This document shows, piece after piece, positions 41,633 through 51,587 of a DNA stretch of 64,000 nt (positions within the stretch are counted from its first letter, which is position 1; each line of letters begins with the position of its first letter). The translations under genes and the position numbers were made by a program. The notes beneath the pieces are model-generated. The model was given only the letters and a program-made list of their open reading frames with translations. It ran no database searches and was not told the DNA's origin. This DNA comes from UBA2421 sp002343075 (GTDB lineage: Bacteria; Planctomycetota; Phycisphaerae; Tepidisphaerales; Tepidisphaeraceae): positions 124,001 through 188,000 of the forward strand of contig CALJLN010000047.1 of NCBI GenBank assembly GCA_937982565.1. The letters are read 5' to 3'.

Positions 41633-44038
41633 TCACCCGACAATATTCTCGACATTGGTGATGATGTCGTCGTCGGTGGCGGGGTTGTCTGCGGTGTCGA
41701 TGCCGCTGCCGCCGTTAATTACATCGCGCAGGCCGTCGTTGTCGCGGTTGAAGAAGCGGTCGTTGCCGGATGCGCCGTCCATGGTGTCGGCCCCGCTCAG
41801 GCCGCGCAGGGTGTCGTTGCCGCTTCCGCCGAAGAGTTGGTCACTGTTGCCTCCTCCGACGAGGCTATCGTCTCCGCCGACGCCGAAAAGGGTGTCTCCT
41901 CCCGCATTTCCGAGGATCGTGTTGCGCAGGCCCGATCCGGTGATGTGATCGCCGGCGCTGCCGCCGAAGATGTTGTCGGTGTCGAAGGTGACGTTGTCGT
42001 TTTCGCCCGCTTCGCCGTCATTGGCAATGTCGTCAATCGTGATGACCAGTGCCGTGGTGCGGGCGGAATAGTCTGCGGTGTCGATTCCGCTGCCGCCGTT
42101 GAGCACGTCAGCCCCCGGCGATGCCAGTAGAAGGTCGTTTCCGCCGTCTCCCAGTTGCGTGTCGTTCCCTGCTCCTCCGTCGATGGTATCGTTGCCGCCG
42201 GCGCCATTGATGAGATCCTGCCCGACACTTCCCATTAACACATTGGCGCGGGCCGAACCGGTGAGCGTGTCATTGCCGCTGCCACCGATCAGGTTCTCCA
42301 CATCGGTGCCAATGTTGTCATCTTCACCGTTCCCGAAAGGCGCGCCATCGTTGGCGACGCCGTCAAGGCTGAGACGCACGGCATTACCTCTGCGAGAGTA
42401 GTCGGCGGTGTCGATTCCCGCGCCGCCGATGAAGACGTCGGCGTCGGTCTCATCCTCGCCGCCGTTGAGCGTGTCGTTGCCGTCGCCGCCGTCGAGCACA
42501 TCATTTCCGCCGAAGCCGTCATTGAGGAGATCGCCTTCGAGCGAATCGTCGCCGCCCATGCCCATGAGCGTGTCGTCTCCTCCGCCGCCGTTGAGGGTCT
42601 GGTTGGTGTCGTTGCCGATCAGGAGGTCATTTCCGAATGAACCAACGATGATGTTGACGTCCTGGATGACGTTATCGCCTTCACCCGCCGGGCCATCGTT
42701 GGCGATGTTGTCGAGTGTGACCGTCACACCGTCACTGCCGTTGGCAAAATCTTCGTAGGTGACAACGTCAATCTGCGCGTCGCCACTGAGTCGATCCGCC
42801 CCGCGGAGGCCGAACTGGTTGCCGTTACGGTCGTCGTCACCGTCGCCCTGCAGGGTGTCTCTTCCGTCGCCACCGGACAAATCATCGTCGTCGCTGCCGC
42901 CGACGAGCATGTCATTCCCCGCACCACCAATGAGGGAGTCATTGCCCAGCCCCCCGGCGAGCTTTTCGCCGCCGGGACCGCCGATAAGCGTGTCGTTGCC
43001 GGCGTCGCCATATACTTCGAGCGCAAGCGTGATGGGCGTGAGAATCTCCACCCGATCATTGCCTCCGCCGGCGCGAATGACGAGACCAAAGAGTTGCTCG
43101 TTTCCACTTTGCGCCTCGGCCAATGCTTCAAGCTCGCCGCGCGTGACCTGCACCGCGAGACCGTTGAACGTGAAGTTGTAGACGCCGCCATCCTGCGCGA
43201 GCGTGATGACGTCATTGCCCGGGGTGCCATCAAATACCGCATAAAATCCGGCGAGATTCTGCGCCGAGATCACGCTGCTCTGCGTCTCGACATTGGTGAG
43301 CACGTCATTGTCAAAATTAGAGGGCTCGGCGCGATCGTTTCCTTCGCCTCCGTCGATGGTATCGACTGATCCGTCGATGTTGGTGATGTAGTCGTCTCCG
43401 GCATCGCCGAAGATGCTGTCGGCCCCGCCGTTGCCATTGAGGTAGTCGACACCTTCGCCGCCGCGCAGGGTGTCGGAACCATCTTCAGATGAGTCGGCGT
43501 CGTTGTCATCGCCATAAAGCGCGTCTCCGCCGCCTCCACCGGTGATGCTGTCGTTGCCGTCATCGCCATAGAGCGTATCACTGCCTGCCGAAGTGTTGTT
43601 GTCGCCGCTGATGACGTCGTTGCCGCTACCGCCGCGAATCAGGTCGTTTCCAGCCGCTCCCTCCAGGGTGTCGCGGCCCTTGAAACCGAGAATGGTATCA
43701 TTGCCATCCCCGCCGGAGATGACGTCGTTGTTGGCTCCGCCGCGAAGGAAATCGTTCCCCTTGCCGCCGAGAAGTGTGGTCTTGGCGTTCACGGAAGTAT
43801 CAATGTTGATGACGTCATTCCCGCTGCCAACATCGACGGTGATCAGGTCGACATCAGCAAAACTCTTGCTTCGATTGGGTAGAAGCGTCCCGCCGTTGTT
43901 ATAGGTGACGGTGTTAGGCCCGGTGTTGCTGATGCGGAGCAACCCGCCGACGATTGCGAATGTCAGGACATCATTGGCGGTGGTGCCCACCATGTTAATG
44001 GCCGCCAGAAGCTTCCGCTGTTCCAACTGTTCGATCAT
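41633..44038 (-). CDS. LEPR-XLL-tagged RTX-repeat protein
   Basis: The ATG at 44038 gives MIEQLEQRKLLAA, a planctomycete LEPR-XLL-type secretion or anchoring tag; a TTG start 14 residues upstream is possible. The ~800-residue body has blocks of GGxGNDxLxGG RTX nonapeptides, two long SLDGVANDG-type linkers (VRLSLDGVANDG, ITIDDIANDG) and a middle domain (DVITLAQDGGVYNFTFNGLAV) with no repeats. It ends NPATDDDIITNVENI. Likely a secreted, Ca2+-folded surface protein. It is closely similar in layout to the proteins at 49182 and 53276. Confidence 0.88.
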   Translation of the reverse strand: MIEQLEQRKLLAAINMVGTTANDVLTFAIVGGLLRISNTGPNTVTYNNGGTLLPNRSKSFADVDLITVDVGSGNDVINIDTSVNAKTTLLGGKGNDFLRGGANNDVISGGDGNDTILGFKGRDTLEGAAGNDLIRGGSGNDVISGDNNTSAGSDTLYGDDGNDSITGGGGGDALYGDDNDADSSEDGSDTLRGGEGVDYLNGNGGADSIFGDAGDDYITNIDGSVDTIDGGEGNDRAEPSNFDNDVLTNVETQSSVISAQNLAGFYAVFDGTPGNDVITLAQDGGVYNFTFNGLAVQVTRGELEALAEAQSGNEQLFGLVIRAGGGNDRVEILTPITLALEVYGDAGNDTLIGGPGGEKLAGGLGNDSLIGGAGNDMLVGGSDDDDLSGGDGRDTLQGDGDDDRNGNQFGLRGADRLSGDAQIDVVTYEDFANGSDGVTVTLDNIANDGPAGEGDNVIQDVNIIVGSFGNDLLIGNDTNQTLNGGGGDDTLMGMGGDDSLEGDLLNDGFGGNDVLDGGDGNDTLNGGEDETDADVFIGGAGIDTADYSRRGNAVRLSLDGVANDGAPFGNGEDDNIGTDVENLIGGSGNDTLTGSARANVLMGSVGQDLINGAGGNDTIDGGAGNDTQLGDGGNDLLLASPGADVLNGGSGIDTADYSARTTALVITIDDIANDGEAGENDNVTFDTDNIFGGSAGDHITGSGLRNTILGNAGGDTLFGVGGDDSLVGGGNSDQLFGGSGNDTLRGLSGADTMDGASGNDRFFNRDNDGLRDVINGGSGIDTADNPATDDDIITNVENIVG

Positions 44039-44244
44039 GGTCAAAAGGATAGTCGATCCCGTATGGAAATTCTTTCGCAAAATCAGGGAAATCGGATGCT
44101 AAACAGAAAAAATGCAGAAGTCTGGCGGCGATAGCGATGGGGGGCGATACTGTGTCAAGGGAATGCCTAACTTTGAGGCGGCGCGCAGAACCGCCGGCGC
44201 GGGCGACGGGCATCGCTTCGCGCAGGCGGAGTTGCGACGAGTGA

Positions 44245-45072
44245 TTAGCTGTTCGGCCAAGTTGTGATCGTAGCGAGCAGCATCGCCTCAATGAGGCGAC
44301 CGGTGGCGATCGCCCCAAGGACCAGAACGGTCACTGTCACCACGGCAAGAGCCCGGGCAAGTGATGTGCGCTGACGCTTGTGCTCAGCGGCACGGGCCCG
44401 TTCTGCCATCGCAAGCGCACTGATGCAACCGGCACGCACGCCGTAGACTTCTGCCGTGCGTCCATTCAGGAGATAAATACTGTCTGAATCGCCGATCTGA
44501 GTTTCAACGACCTCTCGGTAGGCTTGGACGGCTCTTTCGCCAAAGGCTGTGGCAAGCGTTGGCACCTGCAGAGCATCGGCTGAACCTTCCTCGTCCTTTT
44601 GAACGGCGTCAAAGTCCAACGCCTTAGGCTCAGCAGACGCCAGGCTTTGAAGTTCGTTGTAGAGCGCTAAAAACGCTTCAAATGTCTTTGGATCGCTTGG
44701 CAAGTGCTTCGCCTGGAGGACATTGCCGTCCCCGTCGAACCAGTTGAGTGCGGCGTTCCGAGCCACTGCCGGGCCATCGGCTGCGCGGTCGCTTGCATCT
44801 TCAGGTGCCAGCGACCACTCGTTCGAGAACCGTTCAGGCGATGGATTCATCGGCGGGCAGCCTGCCGCCGGGTCGTGCCACGGCCCTTCCCCCGTAAGCT
44901 CACCCTGCATACTTCCAAGCCGGGGTCGCTTGGGCGTTGCCGCATTCAGAAGTGCGGGCGGTACCGGCGGCGTGTCCATCTCGCGCTCTGGCATGTGTGA
45001 ACCCCCGCAAAGGGCGTCCCCGGTGATACCCGTAGACTGATTCGACGCTGCTGAATCGAACGGTTGCAACAT
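44245..45072 (-). CDS. Hypothetical C-terminally membrane-anchored protein
   Basis: From ATG 45072 (275 aa) an aggag Shine-Dalgarno sequence is present. The protein is acidic and disordered-looking for the first ~100 residues, then helical (DPKTFEAFLALYNELQSL, FGERAVQAYREVVETQIGD), and ends with one membrane helix (LARALAVVTVTVLVLGAIATG) and a short tail. This is the shape of a tail-anchored or anti-sigma-like regulator, but it lacks an anti-sigma motif. It is divergent from the kinase gene, so a link with that kinase is plausible. I do not recognise the family. Confidence 0.55.
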   Translation of the reverse strand: MLQPFDSAASNQSTGITGDALCGGSHMPEREMDTPPVPPALLNAATPKRPRLGSMQGELTGEGPWHDPAAGCPPMNPSPERFSNEWSLAPEDASDRAADGPAVARNAALNWFDGDGNVLQAKHLPSDPKTFEAFLALYNELQSLASAEPKALDFDAVQKDEEGSADALQVPTLATAFGERAVQAYREVVETQIGDSDSIYLLNGRTAEVYGVRAGCISALAMAERARAAEHKRQRTSLARALAVVTVTVLVLGAIATGRLIEAMLLATITTWPNS

Positions 45073-45317
45073 GACCGTTGCTCCTGTGGTGATGAGGATT
45101 TGGTTAAGCAGCCTTTCACGGCTCCTTGCCAAGCGGCCTCGTCCGCCCGACAACCATTCCCCGTAATCTGGCATCGGGTCACGTCAAAAATCCTTTGAAA
45201 TCATGTCCATGCATTTGTTGCCCTGCCACCCCGCCCAAACCTGCGGCATACCTGTTGGCAAACTTTTCCCCGTCTTCCAGCAAACATATTGCCGAAGCGC
45301 TGGGTAGAATATTGCTG

Positions 45318-48300
45318 GTGTCAAGCTACGACTCCACGCAGGCGTACGATTTGTTTACTCGACTTCAGGGACTACCAGACGAGGATCGAGCATGTGAGCT
45401 TGCGCGCGTCTCTAGTCCGATCGCGGACCACGCGCGGGCCCTGCTCGCAGCGTACGATGCGACGGCCACCTCAGTGCCCGCGCTCAAAAATGTCGCCGTG
45501 GAGGTTGCAACCTCCATCGGGATTCAGAAGGGAGACCAGATTGGGGGTTACGTCATTGAAAAAGAGATTGGTGAAGGAACCACAGGCATCGTTTACCAAG
45601 CCCGCCAGGAGGCGCCGATTAGGCGTACCGTAGCGATCAAGGTCATCAAACCCGGGCTCAACACAAGGCAGGTCCTGAGCAGGTTCGAGACGGAGCGTCA
45701 GGCGATGGCGCAAATGACCTCTGAGCACATCGCGAAAATTTTTGATGCCGGCGCGACCCCGGCCGGGCTAGCGTACTTTGTCATGGAGCTCGTCGAGGGC
45801 AAACCGCTTACCGAGCACGCCGACGAGCACCGCATGTCCCTGCGTTCGCGGCTTGAGTTATTCATGGAAGTTTGCGACGCCATCACGCATGCGCATCAGA
45901 AAGCGGTGATACATCGCGATCTCAAGTCGGGCAATGTCATGGCAAGTTACGATGCCAGCAAGGGCGCACACATCGTCAAAGTCATCGACTTTGGCATGGC
46001 AAAGTCGATTTCCGGAGGGCAAAGAATTAATCCAAGCCAGTCGCTAACTAACTGGGGAGGCAGCCTCGGGACGCCTGCCACGATGAGTCCTGAGCAGTTC
46101 AAGGGCGAACCTGTAGATACGTTGACTGATGTCTATTCGCTCGGTGCGACGCTCTTTCAACTGCTCGTTGGACACTATCCCTTTCCCGAAACGGTCGATG
46201 AATACCAGTACCGAGCGTCTGTGATCGATTCGGATCCTCCTTCTGCAAGCAGACGGTATGCCGAGCTTTCCGGTGACGCGCAAGGGGTCATCTCTGAGGC
46301 GCGCGGCATGACGCCCGAAGCGATGCGCAAAGCCCTACGAGGCGATCTCAACTCGGTTATCGCCAAAGCCATCAAACGGCAGAAAGACCAGCGATATCAA
46401 TCGGCGAAAGAGCTTCGCGACGACATCCAACATTATCTGGATGGCAAGCCGGTCAGTGCGAAGCCCGATTCGACTGGCTATCGATTAAAAAAATTTGCGG
46501 AACGGCATCAGGGAACACTGATCGCTGCATGCGCTGTTGGGGTAATGATCACATCCCTTCTGGCTGTGTGGGCATACACGAGCAGCCGCTATCAACGTAG
46601 AATTGAAGCCGCCCTTTCTGAAGCAGTGAAGCAAAAAAATGAGGCAGAAATCAAGCGAGGGCAGGCCGACGCAACACTCAAGTTTGTCACCGATGATCTT
46701 CTCTCCAATCTCACACCCGATACCATCGAAAACTGGTACATTCGAGACAAGGTCGTGAAGCAATTGATTGATATCGCTGCCGATCGAGTCGGACGGCGAT
46801 TCGGTCATCAACCGCTCGTCGAGGCATCTATCCAGCATTTACTCGGTTCTGCATATCTAAGTGTTGGGGAGTACGCATCAGCACTGCAGCAGTTTGATCG
46901 CGCCTGGCACACAAGGAAGGCGAAGTTAAGTGAAACGGACCCGGACATCCTGCTCTCTAAAAAAGGCATCGCCGCATCGCTCCATGGCCTTGGCCGACAT
47001 GAAGAAGCATTGGCTTTGGCGAAGCACTGCTTTGAAGAGTTGTCCAGAGTCATCTTCGAGGATGAAGGAGAGTCGATTGACGTGATGGCCGTTTATGCCA
47101 TTGCGCTCTTGGCCAATGCGAAGTTTGCCGAGTCGATCGCGATGCAGAAGCAGGTCGTTGAGCGGCGGGCGAAAATGCATGGCGAAGACTCCCCGCAGGC
47201 GGTGCAAGCTGAACTTCGGCTCGTATCGATGCTTGGTGAAGTGGGAGATGTTTCGGCTGTGGCTTTGCAGAAGCGTGCAATTGAGCGCTCTGAACGTCTT
47301 TTTGGTACCGAGCATCGAGTTACGATGGCTGCCAGAGCAGAACTTGCAGCTATGCTACTGATGGTGACGGGCAACGAGGAAGAGGCTGAACGCCTACTGC
47401 GGCAGAGACTAGAGTTTGCCACGCAGCAGTCAGGCGCAGGTAGTCCTGCCGAATTCATCGCCAAGAATAATCTGGCGCACGCCTTGATCCGTCGCGGGAA
47501 GGCCGAGGAGGCAGAGAGAATCCTTGCCGATGCTTTGCATCAGGTTGCTGAGGAGGAGAGGTTTGCCGAAGCGAGTTTCAGGTTTTATCTGATGGCTAAC
47601 CTCGGTAAGGCGCGGGCAAGTCTCGGCAAACTAGAGGAAGCGGAGCGCCTTCAAGGACAGGCCATCGAGAGACTGACAGAGGTGGAGGCGAAAGGAGGAA
47701 TCAGAGTTGCGCAGTCACTTAGCCGGGCCCAACTGCTGGAGGAGTATGCAGAGACCCTCCTCAAGTTAGGGGATTATCAGAAGGCCGAGGAATTCTCTCG
47801 CAAAGCATTTGCGATCCAGCGACAGTTGCTTTCTCCGAATCAGCCTGCGTTGTACACGATGATGGACAATCATGCCGGGCTCTTGTTCCGGGTTGGTTCT
47901 TCGGCTGATTCGATACGGCTCAGCCTTGAGGCGATCGAAGGTTTCAAGCGGACGCTTGGCCCGAGTCATATCGATACCCTCATTGCAACGGCGAACTATC
48001 TGGAGCGGTTGCTCGCTGGTAAGCATTACTCGGAAGCTGGCGTTACGTCACTTGCGCAAGAGGCGCTTGCGCTTGCGACAGCGCCTGGTGGTCTTGGCCG
48101 AGATCACCCGCTGACTAAGATGCTCGTGGCGCAATGCGCAGCCTTCCTGTATCATTCTGGGGAGTCCACTGCGGCGCACGCGTTGCTAAAACAGTATGGC
48201 TACCTTAACGGGATTGCCGCAGCGCCGGGGGCCATCCCCGAGTCGCCGTCACGCTTATTCGAGACGAGCCCGTCAACGCAGCCGGCCAGAGGCGTCTATC

Positions 48301-48383
48301 TCCAGACGACGGGGGATTCGGAGGTCGGTTGGGGCGAAACGGGGCCATCAAGCCCCCCGGCAACGACGCAGCCGCTGCCGTAG
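45318..48383 (+). CDS. Transmembrane Ser/Thr protein kinase with C-terminal TPR-like repeats
   Basis: The start is uncertain: I use GTG 45318 because upstream residues of the frame look non-coding. A short helical N-terminus precedes a kinase domain: GEGTTGIVYQA, AIKVIKPG, the catalytic HRDLKSGNVM, DFGMAKS and GTPATMSPEQ. One membrane helix follows (LIAACAVGVMITSLLAVWAY), then about 500 residues of helical repeats with the pattern of TPR units (HEEALALAKHCFEELSR, KAEEFSRKAFAIQRQLL). Planctomycetes pair such kinases with ECF sigma factors; the ECF gene is next to this one, convergent, 64 bases away. Ligand unknown. Confidence 0.88.
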   Translation: MSSYDSTQAYDLFTRLQGLPDEDRACELARVSSPIADHARALLAAYDATATSVPALKNVAVEVATSIGIQKGDQIGGYVIEKEIGEGTTGIVYQARQEAPIRRTVAIKVIKPGLNTRQVLSRFETERQAMAQMTSEHIAKIFDAGATPAGLAYFVMELVEGKPLTEHADEHRMSLRSRLELFMEVCDAITHAHQKAVIHRDLKSGNVMASYDASKGAHIVKVIDFGMAKSISGGQRINPSQSLTNWGGSLGTPATMSPEQFKGEPVDTLTDVYSLGATLFQLLVGHYPFPETVDEYQYRASVIDSDPPSASRRYAELSGDAQGVISEARGMTPEAMRKALRGDLNSVIAKAIKRQKDQRYQSAKELRDDIQHYLDGKPVSAKPDSTGYRLKKFAERHQGTLIAACAVGVMITSLLAVWAYTSSRYQRRIEAALSEAVKQKNEAEIKRGQADATLKFVTDDLLSNLTPDTIENWYIRDKVVKQLIDIAADRVGRRFGHQPLVEASIQHLLGSAYLSVGEYASALQQFDRAWHTRKAKLSETDPDILLSKKGIAASLHGLGRHEEALALAKHCFEELSRVIFEDEGESIDVMAVYAIALLANAKFAESIAMQKQVVERRAKMHGEDSPQAVQAELRLVSMLGEVGDVSAVALQKRAIERSERLFGTEHRVTMAARAELAAMLLMVTGNEEEAERLLRQRLEFATQQSGAGSPAEFIAKNNLAHALIRRGKAEEAERILADALHQVAEEERFAEASFRFYLMANLGKARASLGKLEEAERLQGQAIERLTEVEAKGGIRVAQSLSRAQLLEEYAETLLKLGDYQKAEEFSRKAFAIQRQLLSPNQPALYTMMDNHAGLLFRVGSSADSIRLSLEAIEGFKRTLGPSHIDTLIATANYLERLLAGKHYSEAGVTSLAQEALALATAPGGLGRDHPLTKMLVAQCAAFLYHSGESTAAHALLKQYGYLNGIAAAPGAIPESPSRLFETSPSTQPARGVYLQTTGDSEVGWGETGPSSPPATTQPLP

Positions 48384-48446
48384 TACCCGCAGGTGCGGAA
48401 CGAGCAATTGACCGGCTCCAGCGGGTGATCTAGCAGCGCCGTTTCG

Positions 48447-49037
48447 CTACTTGGCCATCTGTACTTGGAACCAAGCGAGCGCCGTCTTGTAGCGTCGCAC
48501 GACAGTTGCGTCGCTCATCCCGAGACGTTCAGCGACCTCTTTGACACTCTGATCACCGAAGCATCGAAGGGTTAGAACTTCGGCGGATTCGGGATCGATC
48601 GCTTTATATTTTTCAAGCAGTTCGCCAACCTCAAGAGCTAGGGTCTCAGTATCCTTCGCAGCGCGCGTATCATGGTTCGAATCAAGGCTGACGCCTCGCT
48701 GTCCGGCACCGCGCTTCCCCGTGCCGCGTCGACGTGCATGGTCCTTTATCAAGCCTGCGACGATTGTAGACGCGAGTGCGAGGAAGTGACCTTCATCGTT
48801 TACACCCTTCTGCTTATCGATCATCAGAGCAATGGCTTCGTGAACAAACTCGCTTGTTTCTTGGGTGATCGGGAGCTTGCCGAAAGTATTCCACTTCTGC
48901 ATGTGAGCACTGCGCCGAAGATTCTCGTAGGCATTGTAAGTAAACTCAATGATTGCCTTGGGATCACCTGCGCCGGCATTTCGAAGAGCTACGAAGAGTT
49001 GAGGCGCAGCTGCTCCGTCGCTCGGTGTTTTGCACAT
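48447..49037 (-). CDS. ECF-type RNA polymerase sigma factor
   Basis: The 196-residue protein fits the planctomycete ECF subfamily with PF07638-like regions: a sigma2-like half (FHEAIALMIDKQKG then HFLALASTIVAGLIKDHARRRGTGKRG) and a sigma4 HTH (CFGDQSVKEVAERLGMSDATVVRRYKTALAWF). It should direct RNA polymerase to a small regulon. The convergent kinase gene (64 bases away) is a typical partner: in this group phosphorylation of the sigma factor is the switch, which is known for some relatives and inferred here. Confidence 0.85.
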   Translation of the reverse strand: MCKTPSDGAAAPQLFVALRNAGAGDPKAIIEFTYNAYENLRRSAHMQKWNTFGKLPITQETSEFVHEAIALMIDKQKGVNDEGHFLALASTIVAGLIKDHARRRGTGKRGAGQRGVSLDSNHDTRAAKDTETLALEVGELLEKYKAIDPESAEVLTLRCFGDQSVKEVAERLGMSDATVVRRYKTALAWFQVQMAK

Positions 49038-49181
49038 GTCTTAGGTTAGGGGGCTCAGTCGGTGCGGGTCAAGTTTGTGAATCTCTGTGTGCTCTGCAAC
49101 TCCGCGGTCGCGGTTCACACCGACATCTTCGCAATAATGGAAGATCTAAAGTCTCAGCACCGGCGGTGTTGCATGGGTAGC

Positions 49182-51347
49182 CTACTGCACCACCTCCGCC
49201 ACGATCGAATCCAGCCCGTCTACCTCCGCGGTATCAACGCCTGCGCCGCCGGTGACAACGTCGGCGAAGCTGTCGCGGTTGAAGATGCGGTCGTTCCCGC
49301 CGGCTCCGTCGAGGCTGTCGTTTCCTCGGCCGCCGATGAGTGTGTCGTTGCCGGTTTCGCCGAAGAGGGTGTCGTTGCCGTTTTCGCCGCTCAGTGAGTC
49401 GTTGCCGGCGCCGCCGCGGAGCATATCGTTGCCGCCGCCGCCGGTGATGGTGTCATTGCCGCCGTAGCCTCGCAGTTCGTTGGCAAACTCGTTGCCCGCG
49501 ATCACATCATCGCCCGCGCCGCCGAGCAGGCCTTCGATGTCGCTGGCGATCAGGTCAAACTCGGTGTTGATATTGCCATGAATCGGCAGGTCGTCGGGGG
49601 CGAGCAGGACGGTGTTGGTTCGACGGGTGTAATCGACGAAATCGTAGCCATCGCCGCCGCGGAGGGTGTCGGAGTCGCTGAGTTCTTCGCCGCCGGAAAG
49701 GGTGTCGTTGCCGCTGCCGCCTTCGAGGCTGTCGTTGCCGCCGGCAAAATCGCTGGTAATGTCGTCGCCGATGAGCAGATCATTGCCGCCCAGCCCGCGG
49801 AGGGTGTCGTTGCCGCCGAGGCCGATGAGCGTCTGTCCCGCACCGCTTCCGCTGATTTCATCGTTATTGCGTGTGCCGACAACGACTTCGATGTCGGTGC
49901 GGATGTCGTCATTTTCGTTGATAAACCCGTCATTGGCGAGGTTATCGAGCGTCACAATCACGCCGCCGGGAAGATTGCGATTTTCATAGGTTCCGACATC
50001 GATTCCCGTCCCGCCGGTGAGCGTATCGGCGCCGAGGTTTCCGAATGCCGAACCGATGCGGTTATCAATATAATCGCCCTCAAGCGTGTCATTGCCCTTG
50101 CCGCCGGAGAGGAAGTCGCTGCCGCTGCCGCCCGTGATTGAGTCATTGCCGGCATTGCCGAGCAGGGTATCGTTGCCATCGCCGCCGTAGAGCAGTTCGT
50201 TGCCCGGCCCACCCTCGATGGTGTCGTTACCATTGTCGCCGAAGATTTCCAGGCGAAGTGTTGTCGCCGTGAGCACGGTCACCCGATCGTTGCCGTTGCC
50301 GAGGCGCACCACCAGGCCGTTGAGGTTGTCGGTGTTATTCTGAAATCCACTGAACCGCTGTAACTCGTCCTGTGTGACGACGATGTTCAAACCATTGAGG
50401 ACGAACGTGTAGAATTCGCCACTTTGCGAGATCGTTAGCACATCGTTACCGGTGGTGCCGTCGAACACGGCATAGAAGCCATTGAGGTTCTGGGCATTGA
50501 TGATGGACTGATCCTGCTCGACATTCGTAATCACATCGTCATCACCGCCGGAGATTTGGGAGCGGTCGGTGCCGGATCCGCCGTCGATGGTGTCGGTTTG
50601 CCCGTCGAGAGCGCTGATAAAGTCGTCGCCGCCGTCGCCGAAGATGGAATCGTTGCCGCCGTTTCCGACGATGTAGTCGTTTCCGGCACCGCCTCGCAGG
50701 GTGTCGTTGCCGTCTTCGGAAGTATCGGCGTCGTTGTCATCGCCGTAGATGGCATCTCCACCGCCGCCGCCGATGATGCTGTCGTTGCCGTCGTCGCCGA
50801 AGAGGGTGTCGGCGCCGGGGGTATTGTCGTCGGGGTCGCCGGTGATGACGTCATTGCTGCTGCCCCCGCGGATGAGGTCGTCTCCCGCGCCTCCCGCGAG
50901 GGTGTCTTTGCCTCGGCCGCCGAAGAGTTGGTCGTTGCCATCGCCCCCGCCGAGCGAGTCGTTTCCTCCACCGCCGCGCAGGGTGTCGTTTCCCTTACCG
51001 CCGGCGACGGTTGTGCGAATGGTGACCGAAGCGTCGATGGTCACATTGTCATTTCCCGCGCCTACATCGACTGCGAGCGTTGTGATGCCACTATAGCTCT
51101 TGCTCTTGTTTGGCGCGATGGTCGATGTTCCGTTTACCGTCACCGCCGCCGGCCCGACATTGCTGATGCGCATCAGCCCGCCGACCATCGCGATCACGAT
51201 TGCGTCGTTTTGCGCTGTTCCGCCAAGAGCGATCGAACTGAGCAGCCGGCGCGGTTCGAGCAGCTCAATCGCCCGCTGTGGGCGCAGTTGAGGCGATGAT
51301 TTGAACGAATCGTACTTTTGCATACTTGTAGTGCGAAAATGGGGCAT
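49182..51347 (-). CDS. LEPR-XLL-tagged RTX-repeat protein
   Basis: The 721-residue protein begins with a short basic stretch and RAIELLEPRRLLSS, a good LEPR-XLL tag. RTX nonapeptides follow (GGGGNDSLGGGDGNDQLFGGRGKD), then a non-repetitive middle (DVLTISQSGEFYTFVLNGLNI) and more RTX blocks up to GGAGNDSLSGENGNDTLFG. The end is DSFADVVTGGAGVDTAEVDG. Probably exported and folded with Ca2+ as a beta-roll. Its middle segment is a homologue of the one in the 41633 protein, so the two are paralogues. Confidence 0.88.
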   Translation of the reverse strand: MPHFRTTSMQKYDSFKSSPQLRPQRAIELLEPRRLLSSIALGGTAQNDAIVIAMVGGLMRISNVGPAAVTVNGTSTIAPNKSKSYSGITTLAVDVGAGNDNVTIDASVTIRTTVAGGKGNDTLRGGGGNDSLGGGDGNDQLFGGRGKDTLAGGAGDDLIRGGSSNDVITGDPDDNTPGADTLFGDDGNDSIIGGGGGDAIYGDDNDADTSEDGNDTLRGGAGNDYIVGNGGNDSIFGDGGDDFISALDGQTDTIDGGSGTDRSQISGGDDDVITNVEQDQSIINAQNLNGFYAVFDGTTGNDVLTISQSGEFYTFVLNGLNIVVTQDELQRFSGFQNNTDNLNGLVVRLGNGNDRVTVLTATTLRLEIFGDNGNDTIEGGPGNELLYGGDGNDTLLGNAGNDSITGGSGSDFLSGGKGNDTLEGDYIDNRIGSAFGNLGADTLTGGTGIDVGTYENRNLPGGVIVTLDNLANDGFINENDDIRTDIEVVVGTRNNDEISGSGAGQTLIGLGGNDTLRGLGGNDLLIGDDITSDFAGGNDSLEGGSGNDTLSGGEELSDSDTLRGGDGYDFVDYTRRTNTVLLAPDDLPIHGNINTEFDLIASDIEGLLGGAGDDVIAGNEFANELRGYGGNDTITGGGGNDMLRGGAGNDSLSGENGNDTLFGETGNDTLIGGRGNDSLDGAGGNDRIFNRDSFADVVTGGAGVDTAEVDGLDSIVAEVVQ

Positions 51348-51451
51348 CGTGGGTGACAGAATAATCTAAAGCATGGCCGTTTGTCCTTTGTCGAGGTCCA
51401 ATTCGCGAAGCTGATTGCCCGCCGGCCAAGCCCCGAGCCTGCATGGCGCAA

Positions 51452-51491
51452 CGAAAAATCCCGGCTGGATGAGATTGTCAACCAGCCGGGA
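51452..51491 (-). terminator. Intrinsic terminator after the PEP-CTERM gene
   Basis: Read on the minus strand, TCCCGGCTGG and CCAGCCGGGA form a 10-base stem around a loop, then ATTTTTCG. It lies about 100 bases after the stop of the gene at 51588-52205. Confidence 0.7.
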
Positions 51492-51587
51492 ACTCTCCAC
51501 GAAATCCACTCTTAAGTGATCGATCTTGTCGATCCCACTCCACCGATCTGGCTCGGAGGAGTGTCATCCGACGTGTTCGACGGCGCT

